The notes beneath the pieces are model-generated. The model ran no database searches. It saw only the letters and a program-made list of their open reading frames with translations, and was not told the DNA's origin. The translations under genes and the position numbers were made by a program. Below are positions 37,517-47,219 of a DNA stretch of 64,000 nucleotides, piece after piece. Source of the DNA: Charina bottae (lineage: Eukaryota > Chordata > Lepidosauria > Squamata > Charinaidae); contig JALMGJ010000005.1 of the NCBI GenBank assembly GCA_023362775.1, positions 83,834,921-83,898,920 of the forward strand. The letters are read 5' to 3'. How positions within the stretch are numbered: the first letter of the stretch is position 1; every line of letters begins with the position of its first letter.

Positions 37517-38727
37517 ATGGAGCTGAGGTGGACTGGCATTGGACATTTTGAATCTGACAGTCACATGGTATACTATGCTGGGAATGAAAAATTGAAGAGG
37601 AACGGCGTGGCATTCATCATTAAGAAAAATATTTCAAGATCAATTCTAAAGTATAACGCCACCAGTGAGAGACTAATATCCATACACATACCAGTTAATA
37701 CTACTATTATTCAAATGTATGCACAAACCACGAATGCTTAAGATGAAGAAACTGAAAACTTCTATGAAATGCTGCAATCTGAAATTGATTGAACATGCAG
37801 TCAAGATGCTTTGTTAATTATTGGCGACTGGAATGCAAAAGTTGGAAATAAAGGATTAGTAGTTGGAAAATATGGCCTTGGTGACAGAAACGACGCTGGA
37901 GATCGTATGATAGAATTCTGTAAGACCAATGATTTATTTATTTGCAATACTTTTTTCCAACAACACAGTCAACGACTATATACATGGTCCTCACCAGATG
38001 GATTACACAGAAACCAAATCGACTATGTTTGTGGAAGGAGACGATGGAGAAGCTCAATACTATCAGTTAAGACAAAGCCAGGAGCTGACTATGGGACAGA
38101 TCATCAATTGCTTATGTGCAAGTTCAAGCTGAAGCTGAAGAAAACTAAAGTAAGATCAAGAGTGCCAAAGTATGACCTTGAAAACATCCCACCTGAATTT
38201 AGAGATCACCTCAAAAATAGATTCGATGCACTAAACACTGATGACCGAAGACCAGAAGAGTTGTGGGAAGACATTAAGAACATAATATGCGAAGAAAGTG
38301 AAAGATCATTAAAAAGGCAGGAAAGAAAGAAAAGATCCAAATGGATGTCAGATGAGACTCTGGAACTTGCTTTTAAAGGCCGAGTAGCTAAAGCTAATGG
38401 GAGAAAGAATAAAGTAAGAGAATTAAATAGAAAATTTCAAAGGGTAGCTAGAATAGAGAAGGAAAAATATTATGATGAAATATGCAAAGATCTAGTGTTA
38501 GAAAATCAAAGAGGAAGAACACGATCAGCATTTCTCAAGCTGAAAGAGCTGAAGAGAAAATTCAGGCTCCGAGTTGCTATTCTTAAAGATTCTATGGGCA
38601 ATACATTAAATGACGCGGGTAGTATTAAGAGAAGATGGAAGGAATATACAGAATCACTATATAAAAAAGAGTTAGTCGATGTTCAGCTATTTCAGGAGTT
38701 AGAATATGATCAAGAACCATTGGTGCC
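37517..38727 (+). pseudogene. RTE/BovB-related LINE ORF2, endonuclease half
   Basis: The translated + strand shows apurinic-type endonuclease motifs: GNEKLKRNGVAF, a YAQTT piece, then IIGDWNAKVGNKG (GDxNA), YTWSSPDGLHRNQIDYV and GTDHQLLMCKF (SDHxL class). Stops at about 37739 and about 37789 break the frame; the longest open piece is 37811-38740. It is closest in style to BovB/RTE proteins. The sequence at 37340-37510 may be further RTE-type sequence. An L2-like insertion separates it from the RT half. Confidence 0.85.
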
Positions 38728-39082
38728 TTCTCTGCAGTAGCCCCCGCCCTCTGGAATATCCTTCCCCCTGAAATAAGATCGGCCTCCTCTCTCCTGGACT
38801 TTAGAAAAAACCTAAAGACCTGGTTTTGCCATCATGCTTGGGGAGGGGAGGGGAACAGCCAGTCTTGGGGTTGGCTGGTCTCTTAGATCTACCTTGACCA
38901 GCCTTTCCGACCTATGGGATAGTAAGATCTACCATTGCTTGGATCAAATTGTATTAGATATTTTTATTGACTTTTAGTAGTATTTATGTTTTTTACTGAT
39001 TTTAAACTTTTGTTGTGAACCACCCAGGGTCCCTCCTTGCAGGGAAGATGGGCGGGATATAAATATGACAAATAAATAAATC
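38728..39082 (+). mobile_element. L2-like LINE insertion inside the RTE ORF
   Basis: It begins GCCTTCTCTGCAGTAGCCCC (LWNILPPEIR-type coding remnant) and ends GTGAACCACCCAGGGTCCC, AGATGGGCGGGATATAAAT and AAAT repeats. It splits the RTE reading frame between the endonuclease and RT halves. A short duplication resembling TTGGTG/TCGGTA may flank it. Confidence 0.85.
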
Positions 39083-40496
39083 GGTACTGAAGGAAGAAGT
39101 TCAAGCTACACTGAAGGCACTGGCGAAAAACAAGGCTCCAGGAATTGATGGATTACCTACTGAGATACTTCAACAATCAGATGCAGCAGTGGAAGCACTT
39201 ATTCTTCTAGGTCAAGAAGTTTGGAAGACAGCGACCTGGCCAACTGACTGGAAGAGATCCATATTCATACCCATTCCAAAGAAAGATCTAACTGAATGTG
39301 GAAATTAGCAAAATTTTGCTAAAAATAATTCAACAACGCTTGGAGCCTTACATCGACAGAGAACTACCAGAAGTCCAAGCTGGATTTAGAACAGGACGCA
39401 GCACGAGAGATATCATAGCTGATGTCAGATGGATCTTGGCTGAATGTAAAGAATACCAGAAAGATGTTTACCTCTGCTTCATTGATTACGCAAAGGCATT
39501 TGACTGTGTGGACCATAACAAGTTATGGTTAATATTACGAAGAATGGGAATTCCAGAGCACTTAATTGTACTCATGCGGAACCTGTACACAGATCAAGAG
39601 GCAGTCATTAGAACAGAAAACGGTGATACCGAGTGGTTCAAAATTGGAAAAGGTGTGCGGCAAGGTTGTATACTTTCACCCTACTTATTCAATGTGTACG
39701 CTGAACAAATAATTCTAGAAGCAGGAATGTATGAAGAAGAGTGAGGTATCAGAATTGGTGGAAGACTCATTAACATCCTGCGATATGCAGATGACACAAC
39801 TTTGCTTGCTGGTAATGAAGAAGACTTGAAGTACTTACTGATGAAGATCAAAGATTGTAGTCAACAATACAGACTACACCTGAATGTGAAGAAGACGAAG
39901 ATTCTCACAAATGGACCAATAAGTAATGTCACAATAACTGGAGAAGAAATTGAAGTCGTCAACGATTTCATTCTACTCGGATCAATGATTAATGCCAAGG
40001 GAAGTAGTAACCAAGCAATCAAACGACGTATCGCGCTGGGAAAATCTGCCATCCAAGACCTATCTAAAGTTTTCAGAAGTAAAGACATCAATTTAAAAAC
40101 AAAGGTGCGTCTGACTCATGCCATGGTCTTCTCAATTGCCACATATGCTTGTGAAACTTGGACATTAAAAAAGGAAGATAGAAGACTTGATGCATTTGAA
40201 TTGTGGTGCTGGCGAAGATTACTGAAAATACCATGGACTGCCAGAAGAACAAACAAATCAGTTTTAGAAGAAATACAACCCAACTGTTCACTAGAGGCAA
40301 GGATAACTAGGCATAGACTCTCATACTTTGGGCACATTGTCAGGAAAGACCGATCGCTTGAAAAGGACATCATGTTTGGTAAAGTTGAGGGCCAGCGGAA
40401 AAGAGGAAGACCTTCAATGCGATGGATTGACACAATTACCGCAACAATGGATGCAAACATTGGAACAGTCAGGCAATTGGCGCAAGACCGTTTAGC
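39083..40496 (+). pseudogene. RTE/BovB-related LINE ORF2, reverse-transcriptase half
   Basis: The motifs in order are KNKAPGIDGLPTEIL, QAGFRTGRSTRDIIADVRWI, FIDYAKAFDCVDH, GVRQGCILSPYLFN and RYADDTTLLAG (catalytic YADD). The C-terminal region follows (FELWCWRRLLKIPWTARRTN, LSYFGHIVRKDRSLEKDIM). In-frame stops at about 39306 and 39742 inactivate it. The 3' UTR continues after the hAT insertion at 41940-42010 with GGGTCGCCATGAGTCG and ACTCGACGGCAACTAGCAAC. Confidence 0.9.
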
Positions 40497-40804
40497 AGAG
40501 CTTTCCAAACTGTGTCTCGGGACACATTAGTGTGTTGGCTGCAGTGTCTGAGTGTGTCCTGGCTGCTGCTGCCTCCAAACCCTGCCAGGTCCTAGTATTG
40601 GGGGGGGGGGCTTGTAGTTTGTAGTTTCAGAAGTTTCAATAAACTTCTTAACATTTGTAGCTTCTATCATTGTAGCTCTAGCATTTCTAGTATACGTAAT
40701 AAACACCTTCAGCACTGGGAATAAACTTCCCTTTTGTAAACATAGTTCCTAACATTTCATGGTAATCAGTTTCCTTCCTTTCACACTAGTCTATTTGTTT
40801 AGAG

Positions 40805-41186
40805 CAGAGCTTTCCAAACTGTGTGTCGCGACACAAAAGTGTGTCGCCACACACAGCGTGGTGTGTCGCCATACCACCCGGAAGCGGCGGTGCGCGCATG
40901 CACGGCAGCAGCAGCAGCGGCGCAGCATCAGTCCTTCCGCGTTTTAGCGAAGGCTGCAGCCACTGCCACCGCCACCGTGCACGCACGCGCCGCCGCACGC
41001 CCCCCCGCGCCGCCACCATGTAAGCGTGCGCTGCCGCACGCCCCCCCCGCACCGCCATGCATGTGCGGCCCCCCCGTGCTGCCGCCGCGCCGCCGCCGTG
41101 CACGTGCGGCCCCCCTGTGCCGCCGCCGCGCTGCCACCGCCACCACCACTGGTGTGTTGCCAGCAGCGGCACTTTGGAAAGCCCTG
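40805..41186 (+). mobile_element. hAT miniature element nested in the larger one
   Basis: The tips are CAGAGCTTTCCAAACTG and CTTTGGAAAGCCCTG, with a perfect 8-bp target duplication GTTTAGAG at 40797-40804 and 41187-41194. The core (about 40940-41150) is an expanded CpG/GCC-rich quasi-tandem tract, which makes this copy 382 bp against about 250 bp for its relatives. Confidence 0.92.
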
Positions 41187-41199
41187 GTTTAGAGAGAAG

Positions 41200-41760
41200 A
41201 AGAAAGTGCTCCATTGTAAGAGATAAGAAGTAAAGGCATGTGTGGAGGTTTTCTTTTGAAATGCAAGGAGATAATGAGAGCAGCCAAAGGGAGTATGGCA
41301 TAGCCTCAGGGTCATCCAGCTCCCTAAGATAGAAGGGGGGAGAAGAATTAGGGAAGATCAAAGCTAGTTGGTGCTGTCTGGTCAGTGCTGTCTCTTATCA
41401 ACAGAATTGCCAGATATTTTTCTGGCCAATTACTTTTCTTTGTGCCTACATCTGGAATGCCCAGAAAGGGAGGTGATAATAACATTTAATTGCCTGTAAA
41501 TTGTGTGATTGGTTCCTATACTAGAAATGTAAATTTCTTTGTTCTCTGTAACCTATATAATGCTTTGATTGAACTCCATGGGGGTGTTAGCCCACCTTCG
41601 CTCAACCCAGGCTGCGCGTAGGAAGGGGGGGCTCACCCAGCTTTCTTTTACTTGGCCAAATAACAAAAGCTGTTTTCTTTTGAAACCTCCAATCTGAGTC
41701 TCTGTTTGGTAATTTGGGATCTCAGGTTTTCCAGGAACTCAAGGGGTTGGCCATACACTA
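41200..41760 (+). repeat. LTR-like sequence (tentative)
   Basis: A promoter-like CCTATATAATGCTTTG (about 41550) is followed by a retroviral U5-like stretch AACCTCCAATCTGAGTCTC. No paired LTR, coding region or target duplication was found, so a solo LTR is only a possibility. Confidence 0.25.
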
Positions 41761-42019
41761 GTGCCTGCCTTGTGCCTTGCTGCCTCCAAATCTGCTGTGA
41801 TTCCACGCAGGTCCTAGTGCCTGCCTTGTGCCCTGCTGTAAGAGTGTGTCGCGAAATGATGCCCTGCTGTAAGAGTGTGTCGCGAAATGATGCATGTCTA
41901 AAAAGTGTGTCACCAACATGAAAAGTTTGGAAAGCTCTGGTTTAGCATTTCGTTCTATTATACATAGGGTCGCCATGAGTCGTAAACAACTCGACGGCAA
42001 CTAGCAACGTGTACTTACA

Positions 42020-42200
42020 TTTTGTTTGTTGCTTTATTTTTGTTTTGATAATATAATTTAACAATTGTGATTATCTGCTGGACAGGGGTAAAATAGTGTT
42101 TTGATAACGTTTTCTGTTTTATTTTTAATTGCAAAAAAAAAACCTTCTTTTAGAAATGAAATGTTAAAATGTTATCAACCTCTTCCCCTGCTCAGAAGTT
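42020..42200. other. AT-rich spacer
   Basis: Nothing was recognised between the RTE end and the CHCHD1 CpG-rich region. Confidence 0.4.
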
Positions 42201-42707
42201 AAAGGCACCAAGCCTTCCAAAGACATCTTGGGCATAACGCCACTCCTTCGCGTTCCTACCCCAGCCCTCCAGCCACAGCATCCACATTAGCCTTCAAAGG
42301 ACCCCGCCTGCAAACGCGCCCCCAGCCTTCCTCCCCACGCCCAGCTCACGCGCCGCCCTTTCGGCCGAAGCCCCTAAGCGGGTTCCGGGGACCCGCGCGA
42401 GGCTGCTCCTTCCAGCCTTCCTCCTCCCGGGTAAATTTGGCTGCGAGCCCCACGTTCAGGATCCAGGTTGTTGCGCGCACGGGGCCGTCCCGTGTGAGGA
42501 ACTCCAGCACGCGTCGCCCCGCGGCTTGTTCCCTGGCAGCCTTCGCCGATCAGGGAAGAGCCGCTCGCGGACCCCCGAAGGGTCCCTCGGCGGAGGCCGG
42601 CCCGGATCGCCACGCAGGTCCCCAGCGGCGGCCGCTCTCGGGCGTCGGAAGTGCGACTCTATGGTACGAGGGCAGTCACGTGGCGGCCGCTATTCTTCCG
42701 GTGCGCC
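42201..42707 (+). promoter_or_regulatory. CHCHD1: CHCHD1 CpG-island promoter
   Basis: A CpG-dense block without a TATA box precedes the start codon. It contains ETS-type sites CGGAAGTG (42646-42653) and TTCCGG (42696-42701) and an E-box CACGTG (42677-42682). ETS/GABP sites are common in nuclear genes for mitochondrial ribosomal proteins, so initiation between about 42640 and 42700 is likely by inference. Confidence 0.65.
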
Positions 42708-42834
42708 ATGGCGGGCCCTCCGGCTGCCTTATGGAGGAGCCGCTTGGGCTTACCGGGCAAGCGTCGCCCGATCAAGCCGAAGCTGCCGCTGGTGCTGGCC
42801 GACCGCGTCTCGAACCGGCGCCTGAAGCTCGGAG
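42708..42834 (+). CDS. CHCHD1: CHCHD1 exon 1
   Basis: It runs from the ATG to CTCGGAG|GTAGGC and ends one base into a Glu codon. It encodes the N-terminal basic segment [20 protein letters not shown]. Confidence 0.95.
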
Positions 42835-45428
42835 GTAGGCGAGGGCGAGCAGCGTCCAACGGTCCCCGCGCGCAAACCCGCCGGTCGTATTTTATCCCGC
42901 GAGTCCCGTCCGGGCGCTTGGCTTGTGTTGGGTCAGTCGAGTGAGCCGAGGTTAGTTTTCAAGGCACAGCGGCTGTGGGCTCGCCTGGGAAAGGGGAAAA
43001 CCTCCGGGAAGGAGGCGGCGGCAAGTCACTTTCTTTCGTGCTCATAACGTTACCTGGCGTCCGGCTCACCTTGAGCTTACCTGAGTTTCCATGGGCCCCT
43101 TTGAAGGACGTATGGTTAGCAAACATATATTTGAACAGAATTATCCGTATTGGCCAGTGTTTCTCAGCCTCAACAACTTTAAGATGCGTGGACTTCAACT
43201 CCCAGAAACACTGGTGTAGGCTATAGAGGGAAGCTTATGGAAGCACACACATCTGAGCTACGTGCACCCCATATACACATTAATTGACATCCTATATGCA
43301 GGCCACCCATTCACAGAGCTTCTACCAATTCTGTCAGCTAAACTCCTGTCTGACCAAACATTTGCCTTGTGCGAGCAGGGATCTGGCCCTCCTTGATCAG
43401 ATGTCTTTCCATTGACCAGATATGGTCTCCCCCACCCTCCCTTCCACTATAGGTACTGTTTAAGAAGTTTCCAATTCCAGTGGAAGTTGGCATCTTCTTG
43501 GAATAATCTAACAGCAAACAACGCTGCAATCAATGTCTGCTGTACGTTCTTCCTTGTTTCGTGTGCTTATTTTGCAATAGCTTTGTAGAGGTTATAAAAT
43601 ACTCCTGGATAATGGGAGTTTCTTTCTTTTACAGAGGCAAGCTGCATTACAGAGATGGCGTTGATGATGGCTTGCTGGAAGGCGAATGAGTTCAGTGACA
43701 GTGCTTGTGCTAAGGAAATTAATACATTCTTTGAATGTACAGCAAAAGCAGAAGTAATTGTATTTTATTTTTTCAATATCCTGTAAGAAACTATTTTCCA
43801 CAGATGTTGAGTGTGTAATGCCTCAGAATAACAAATTGTTTTAATTACATAGTAATTTATTTAAGCTAAAATAATCTGAAATTAAAATGGGCAGCAATAA
43901 TAATTTAGCAAATAGTAAGCAGAGATTATTGGATATTTCAAGGTGCTGGTACTTGTGTATGAAATCCTAAATGGATTGCTTTTGAAATAAAAACTGCCCG
44001 TCAGCCAGGGGAAGTAGCCAATGGTGATGCTGCTGGATCCCATGATACTACCATTCACATTATTTAAATGAGAAATAAGAGAGTAGGGTAACACCACCAC
44101 CACTATTGTCCTACTTCATGGAGAGAGGGGTCCCCTTTTACTCCTTGTTATCCTTATCCCCATGAACCACTCTTTTTTTAAAACTCAAGAATGGGAACTA
44201 TGCAAACTATTTTGAGCTCAGAACAACCCTGAGAAGTGTAATTAGGAAATATTTCAGTGTTGATCCAGCCTGGAAATGACTCAATTTGGAATGCTCATTT
44301 TGACCTCAGAATAGGGCGATTATGAGATCAAATTACTTCTGGTGATTTTGGAGCATCCCAATTAAAGCTTGAAACTTAATTTTTTTTAAGACTTCTAAAA
44401 TGCCTTCCTTTTTGAAACCTTTAGACTGCTACCATCTTTTCTTTTAGGAACAAAACATTAAAATTTATCTTGTTATTATAGAGAGTATGCTGCTTGATGT
44501 GGGAGAAGAATAGCACAGAGACAGAATACTCAAACAGTTGACTTTATTGTTAACAAAACAAAATAAAAATAATTCCTTTGGGGGAAGCATATGTTTACTT
44601 GCTTAACTATTGTTACAAAATGGAATTGAGAGAAGAAGAAGAGAGCTGGTTAGAAGTATGCCATATCCAAAAATCGGCTCTGGAAATCTGGGAGACTGCA
44701 TGTAAGTCTCATTCCCATACTGTGAGGGTACCATGAAAGCATACCATGGGTCATTAATCACAAAATTGCAAGTAGTCATGATAATGTGTGAAAATGGAAA
44801 CTTATTTAGAGAAAAAAATAATTGCTGTAATAATGGTCCATACATTAGATATTTCTTCCTCTCATTGTTTTCCTTGTGGATATACGAAGTATGAGCTAGC
44901 TGCATCAAAGCAAAATTGTTTTATATAGAACACTTACTTAAGAGTCATATTGCCGATTCTTTTGTTTTTTCAGTTACACCTATTTTTAAAAAATAATAGA
45001 TACATGAAAAAAGAACTAGCAGGATAAGACAAACTAGTCACAAAGCGTAACCAAGTATATTTAAATGATGTATAAATAATACATTATTCTCATATTCCTA
45101 GGAATAGATTTAAAAAATTCAACTCCTCTACTTTTGCCATTAAGTTAATTGTTATAGTTAGTTTGAGTAATAAATGAGGAATAGGTGACTTTTGACAACA
45201 CTAGCTCAGTTTGTCAAAATTGTCTCTAGTCATTTAGTGATTGGGATCCATAACATTAGAAAAATCACTGGGAATTTGCATTTCAGTTTAATAACTGCAT
45301 AAAATTATTTGTGCTCTTTTCAGGCAAAGCAAAAGGAGAAAATTTCAGAAGAATCTTTAGGAAGTCTTGATTCACAACAAGTCAACAAACTACTTGGACG
45401 GTTCCCAAATATTACACACTTTTATTAA
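42708..45428 (+). CDS. CHCHD1: CHCHD1 (MRPS37), mitochondrial small-ribosomal-subunit protein
   Basis: Exons 42708-42834, 43635-43753 and 45324-45428 join in frame (351 nt) to 116 residues plus TAA; human is about 118. The start codon is in a strong context (CGCCATGG) and gives [20 protein letters not shown], a basic N-terminus. Exon 2 carries the CHCH fold as two CX9C motifs: [11 protein letters not shown] and [11 protein letters not shown]. Such twin CX9C proteins are oxidised and trapped by the MIA40 pathway and this one binds the mitochondrial 28S subunit (family knowledge). Introns are GT-AG. The gene order after FUT11 agrees with human 10q22. A SINE-A abuts its 3' end. Confidence 0.96.
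43635..43753 (+). CDS. CHCHD1: CHCHD1 exon 2 (twin CX9C)
   Basis: The acceptor is TTCTTTTACAG and the donor is GCAGAA|GTAATT. It contains all four cysteines of the CHCH domain. Confidence 0.96.
43754..45323 (+). other. CHCHD1: CHCHD1 intron 2
   Basis: An AT-rich GT-AG intron. Short open frames on the minus strand (43882-44103, 44603-44908) show no supportable coding signature, and no clear repeat was recognised. Confidence 0.6.
45324..45428 (+). CDS. CHCHD1: CHCHD1 exon 3
   Basis: The acceptor is GTGCTCTTTTCAG. It encodes [20 protein letters not shown] through FPNITHFY and ends in TAA at 45426-45428. Confidence 0.94.
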   Translation, partial: AKQKEKISEESLGSLDSQQVNKLLGRFPNITHFY

Positions 45429-45665
45429 AGAAACTTGTTTTCCCAAATGTCTGGTTATTAAAATCTGAAATTAGGTCAACTTTGGAAAAATTCCCCCTTG
45501 TTAAAACTGAGGAGAAATACTCTTCACTATTTTATAGGTGACTTTGTCTACAAAGATCTTCTGCCAGTGAGACCAAAGCTTAAAGTTCCTCTGATGTGAA
45601 GGTTCTTCAAGCAGAAGGCTTGCTAAAGATGTTGTTCGGTTATTGTTATTTTGAGTCTTGTGTGA

Positions 45666-45671
45666 AATAAA
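45666..45671 (+). promoter_or_regulatory. CHCHD1: CHCHD1 poly(A) signal AATAAA
   Basis: The hexamer sits 238 bp after the stop, in TGTGAAATAAAAACTT. The expected cleavage site lies 10-30 bp downstream, at the edge of the SINE insertion. Confidence 0.8.
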
Positions 45672-45705
45672 AACTTATAATGAAACATGTAGTAACTGCT
45701 ACATA

Positions 45706-46027
45706 AGGTAAAGGTTCCCCCCGCACATTTGTGCAGTCGTGTCTGACTCTAGGGGCCGGTGCTCATCTCTGTTTATTAGCCGAAGAGCCAGCGTTGTCCA
45801 AAGACGCTTCCACGGTCATGTGGCCGCATGACGTGCGCGGAACTCTCTTACCTTCCCACCAAAGCGGTACCTATTAATCTACTTGCATTTGCATGCTTTC
45901 GAATTGCTAGGTTGGCAAGAGCTGGAGCTAGTGTGGGAGCTCACTCCGCACGCAGGGCTAAGGATTCGAACCTCCGAACTTGCGATCTTCCGGTCGACAA
46001 GCCTGGCGTCTTACCCGCTGAGCCCCT
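45706..46027 (-). mobile_element. SINE-A at the CHCHD1 3' end, 13-bp target duplication
   Basis: Reverse SINE-A flanked by TAACTGCTACATA at 45693-45705 and 46028-46040. The duplicated target begins 22 bp after the CHCHD1 AATAAA, so the insertion hit the cleavage or downstream-element zone. It is slightly shorter at the head than other copies. Confidence 0.93.
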
Positions 46028-46040
46028 TAACTGCTACATA

Positions 46041-46698
46041 CACACATATTTAAATTAAATTAAATTAAAATAATGTATTTAGTTCATGTATATTCAAGCT
46101 CTTGCTAAAGGAGCAAGGCTTCTCTTCTGAACCCTGGCTAAAACCCTGGCTCTGGCCTACTAGATGAAGATTAGTAGGTCGTCTCATCCAGTTCATGAAA
46201 CTCCTGCCTCTCTCTTCTGGATCTTTCTTGGGAGCAGCACTTCTCTGGCTCATGATTGTCTCTTCACTTTTCTCAGAGGGAATGTGAGGGTCAGTTGAAT
46301 CCAGTCCTGAAGGAGCTATCACTTGAAAGTACTCTCAACTAGGAGCTCTTTCCAGTGCTGCTTCCAAGAAATAGCTATTGCTAAGTCCTCTGAGTGGCTT
46401 GACATTTGTGGGATGAGGCTTTGAGAGGGGAGGGGTTTGACTCTCCCTGACGATATCCAGAGCCCAGGAGAAGGCCTGGTAAGATCCTTGTGCTGGATCC
46501 TAGTACTTGCTCCAAGCCAAAAGCATGTTTGATTCAAACAGGCATCTTGTGATCTGTGTCTGTCATGGTAGAAAGTGGTGAGTACTGACCACAACAATAG
46601 TACTTTTTACCAAATTAAGTGCCAACAAAGTTATTAAGTGCATGTTATTGTACATTGTAAAAGCTCATTTAAGTATTGTAGTAAACGACCATATGTAG
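46041..46698. other. Spacer between SINE-A and LTR retrotransposon
   Basis: Unclassified, with only short minus-strand open frames. Confidence 0.35.
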
Positions 46699-46703
46699 TA
46701 AAT

Positions 46704-47060
46704 TGTGATGATTTCAACAACAATGTCCCAATAAACACCTCTCCATGCAATTCATTGAAATGCAGATAAAGCTTTATTAGGGATACATGTTCATTGAAGC
46801 ACTCCTAAAGACTTGAATGCTGATTCCCGCCAAACTATGCCCTCTTAACCATCCCCCTTGCGCGCCAATTCACCAACGATGATCTCATGAAGCAAACGGT
46901 CTCATCTCCACTCCGTTGCAGGTGCGTGACCTTGGCCGAGCTGTTTCTAGCTTCCACCAGCAGACATAACACTCAACTGCCATCCCCCCTCCCAACAACT
47001 ATGCAAGCACTATGCTATGGTCAATTCTAATGGCAGGATTCATAGACATGAACCCTGACA
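46704..47060 (-). repeat. 3' LTR
   Basis: 357 bp. On the minus strand it starts TGTCAGGGTTCATG and ends AATCATCACA. The poly(A) signal AATAAA (minus) is the complement of TTTATT at 46773-46778. Confidence 0.95.
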
Positions 47061-47219
47061 TGCCAACCCTCCAAAAGAAAGAATAGTATGCAAAGAACAA
47101 GAAAGGTGAGAAAGTACAAGTATACATAAAGGCATATGGAACAATTCCAGAAATCTTCAGGCTGCAAGACAATGGGAGGCACTGAGATCTGAAAAACAGA
47201 AACAATAACAGTTGTGCAA
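47061..47219 (-). other. Post-pol region with purine-rich tract
   Basis: Just upstream of the 3' LTR the transcript strand reads CTTTTGGAGGGTTGGCA. The GGAGGG is a weak candidate polypurine tract, not immediately adjacent to the LTR. Confidence 0.45.

Larger units (their letters stand above)
40497..41939 (+). mobile_element. hAT-like element, about 1.44 kb, inserted in the RTE 3' end
   Basis: The left tip is CAGAGCTTTCCAAACTG (40495-40511) and the right tip AAAGTTTGGAAAGCTCTG ends at 41939. The RTE sequence GTTTAGCA occurs on both sides (40491-40496 plus CA; 41940-41947), consistent with an 8-bp duplication overlapping the CA of the tip. The interior lacks any recognisable transposase and contains another hAT MITE and an LTR-like stretch. 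Confidence 0.75.

Noticed and set aside
40786..41361. A long antisense frame (191 codons) across the nested MITE
   Set aside because: The sequence is the GC-rich repeat core of a hAT MITE, and the peptide is compositional.
46041..46597. An env-like or accessory gene beyond the 3' LTR of the chromovirus
   Set aside because: The frames lie outside the element, past the target duplication, and show no signal peptide, transmembrane segment or family motif.
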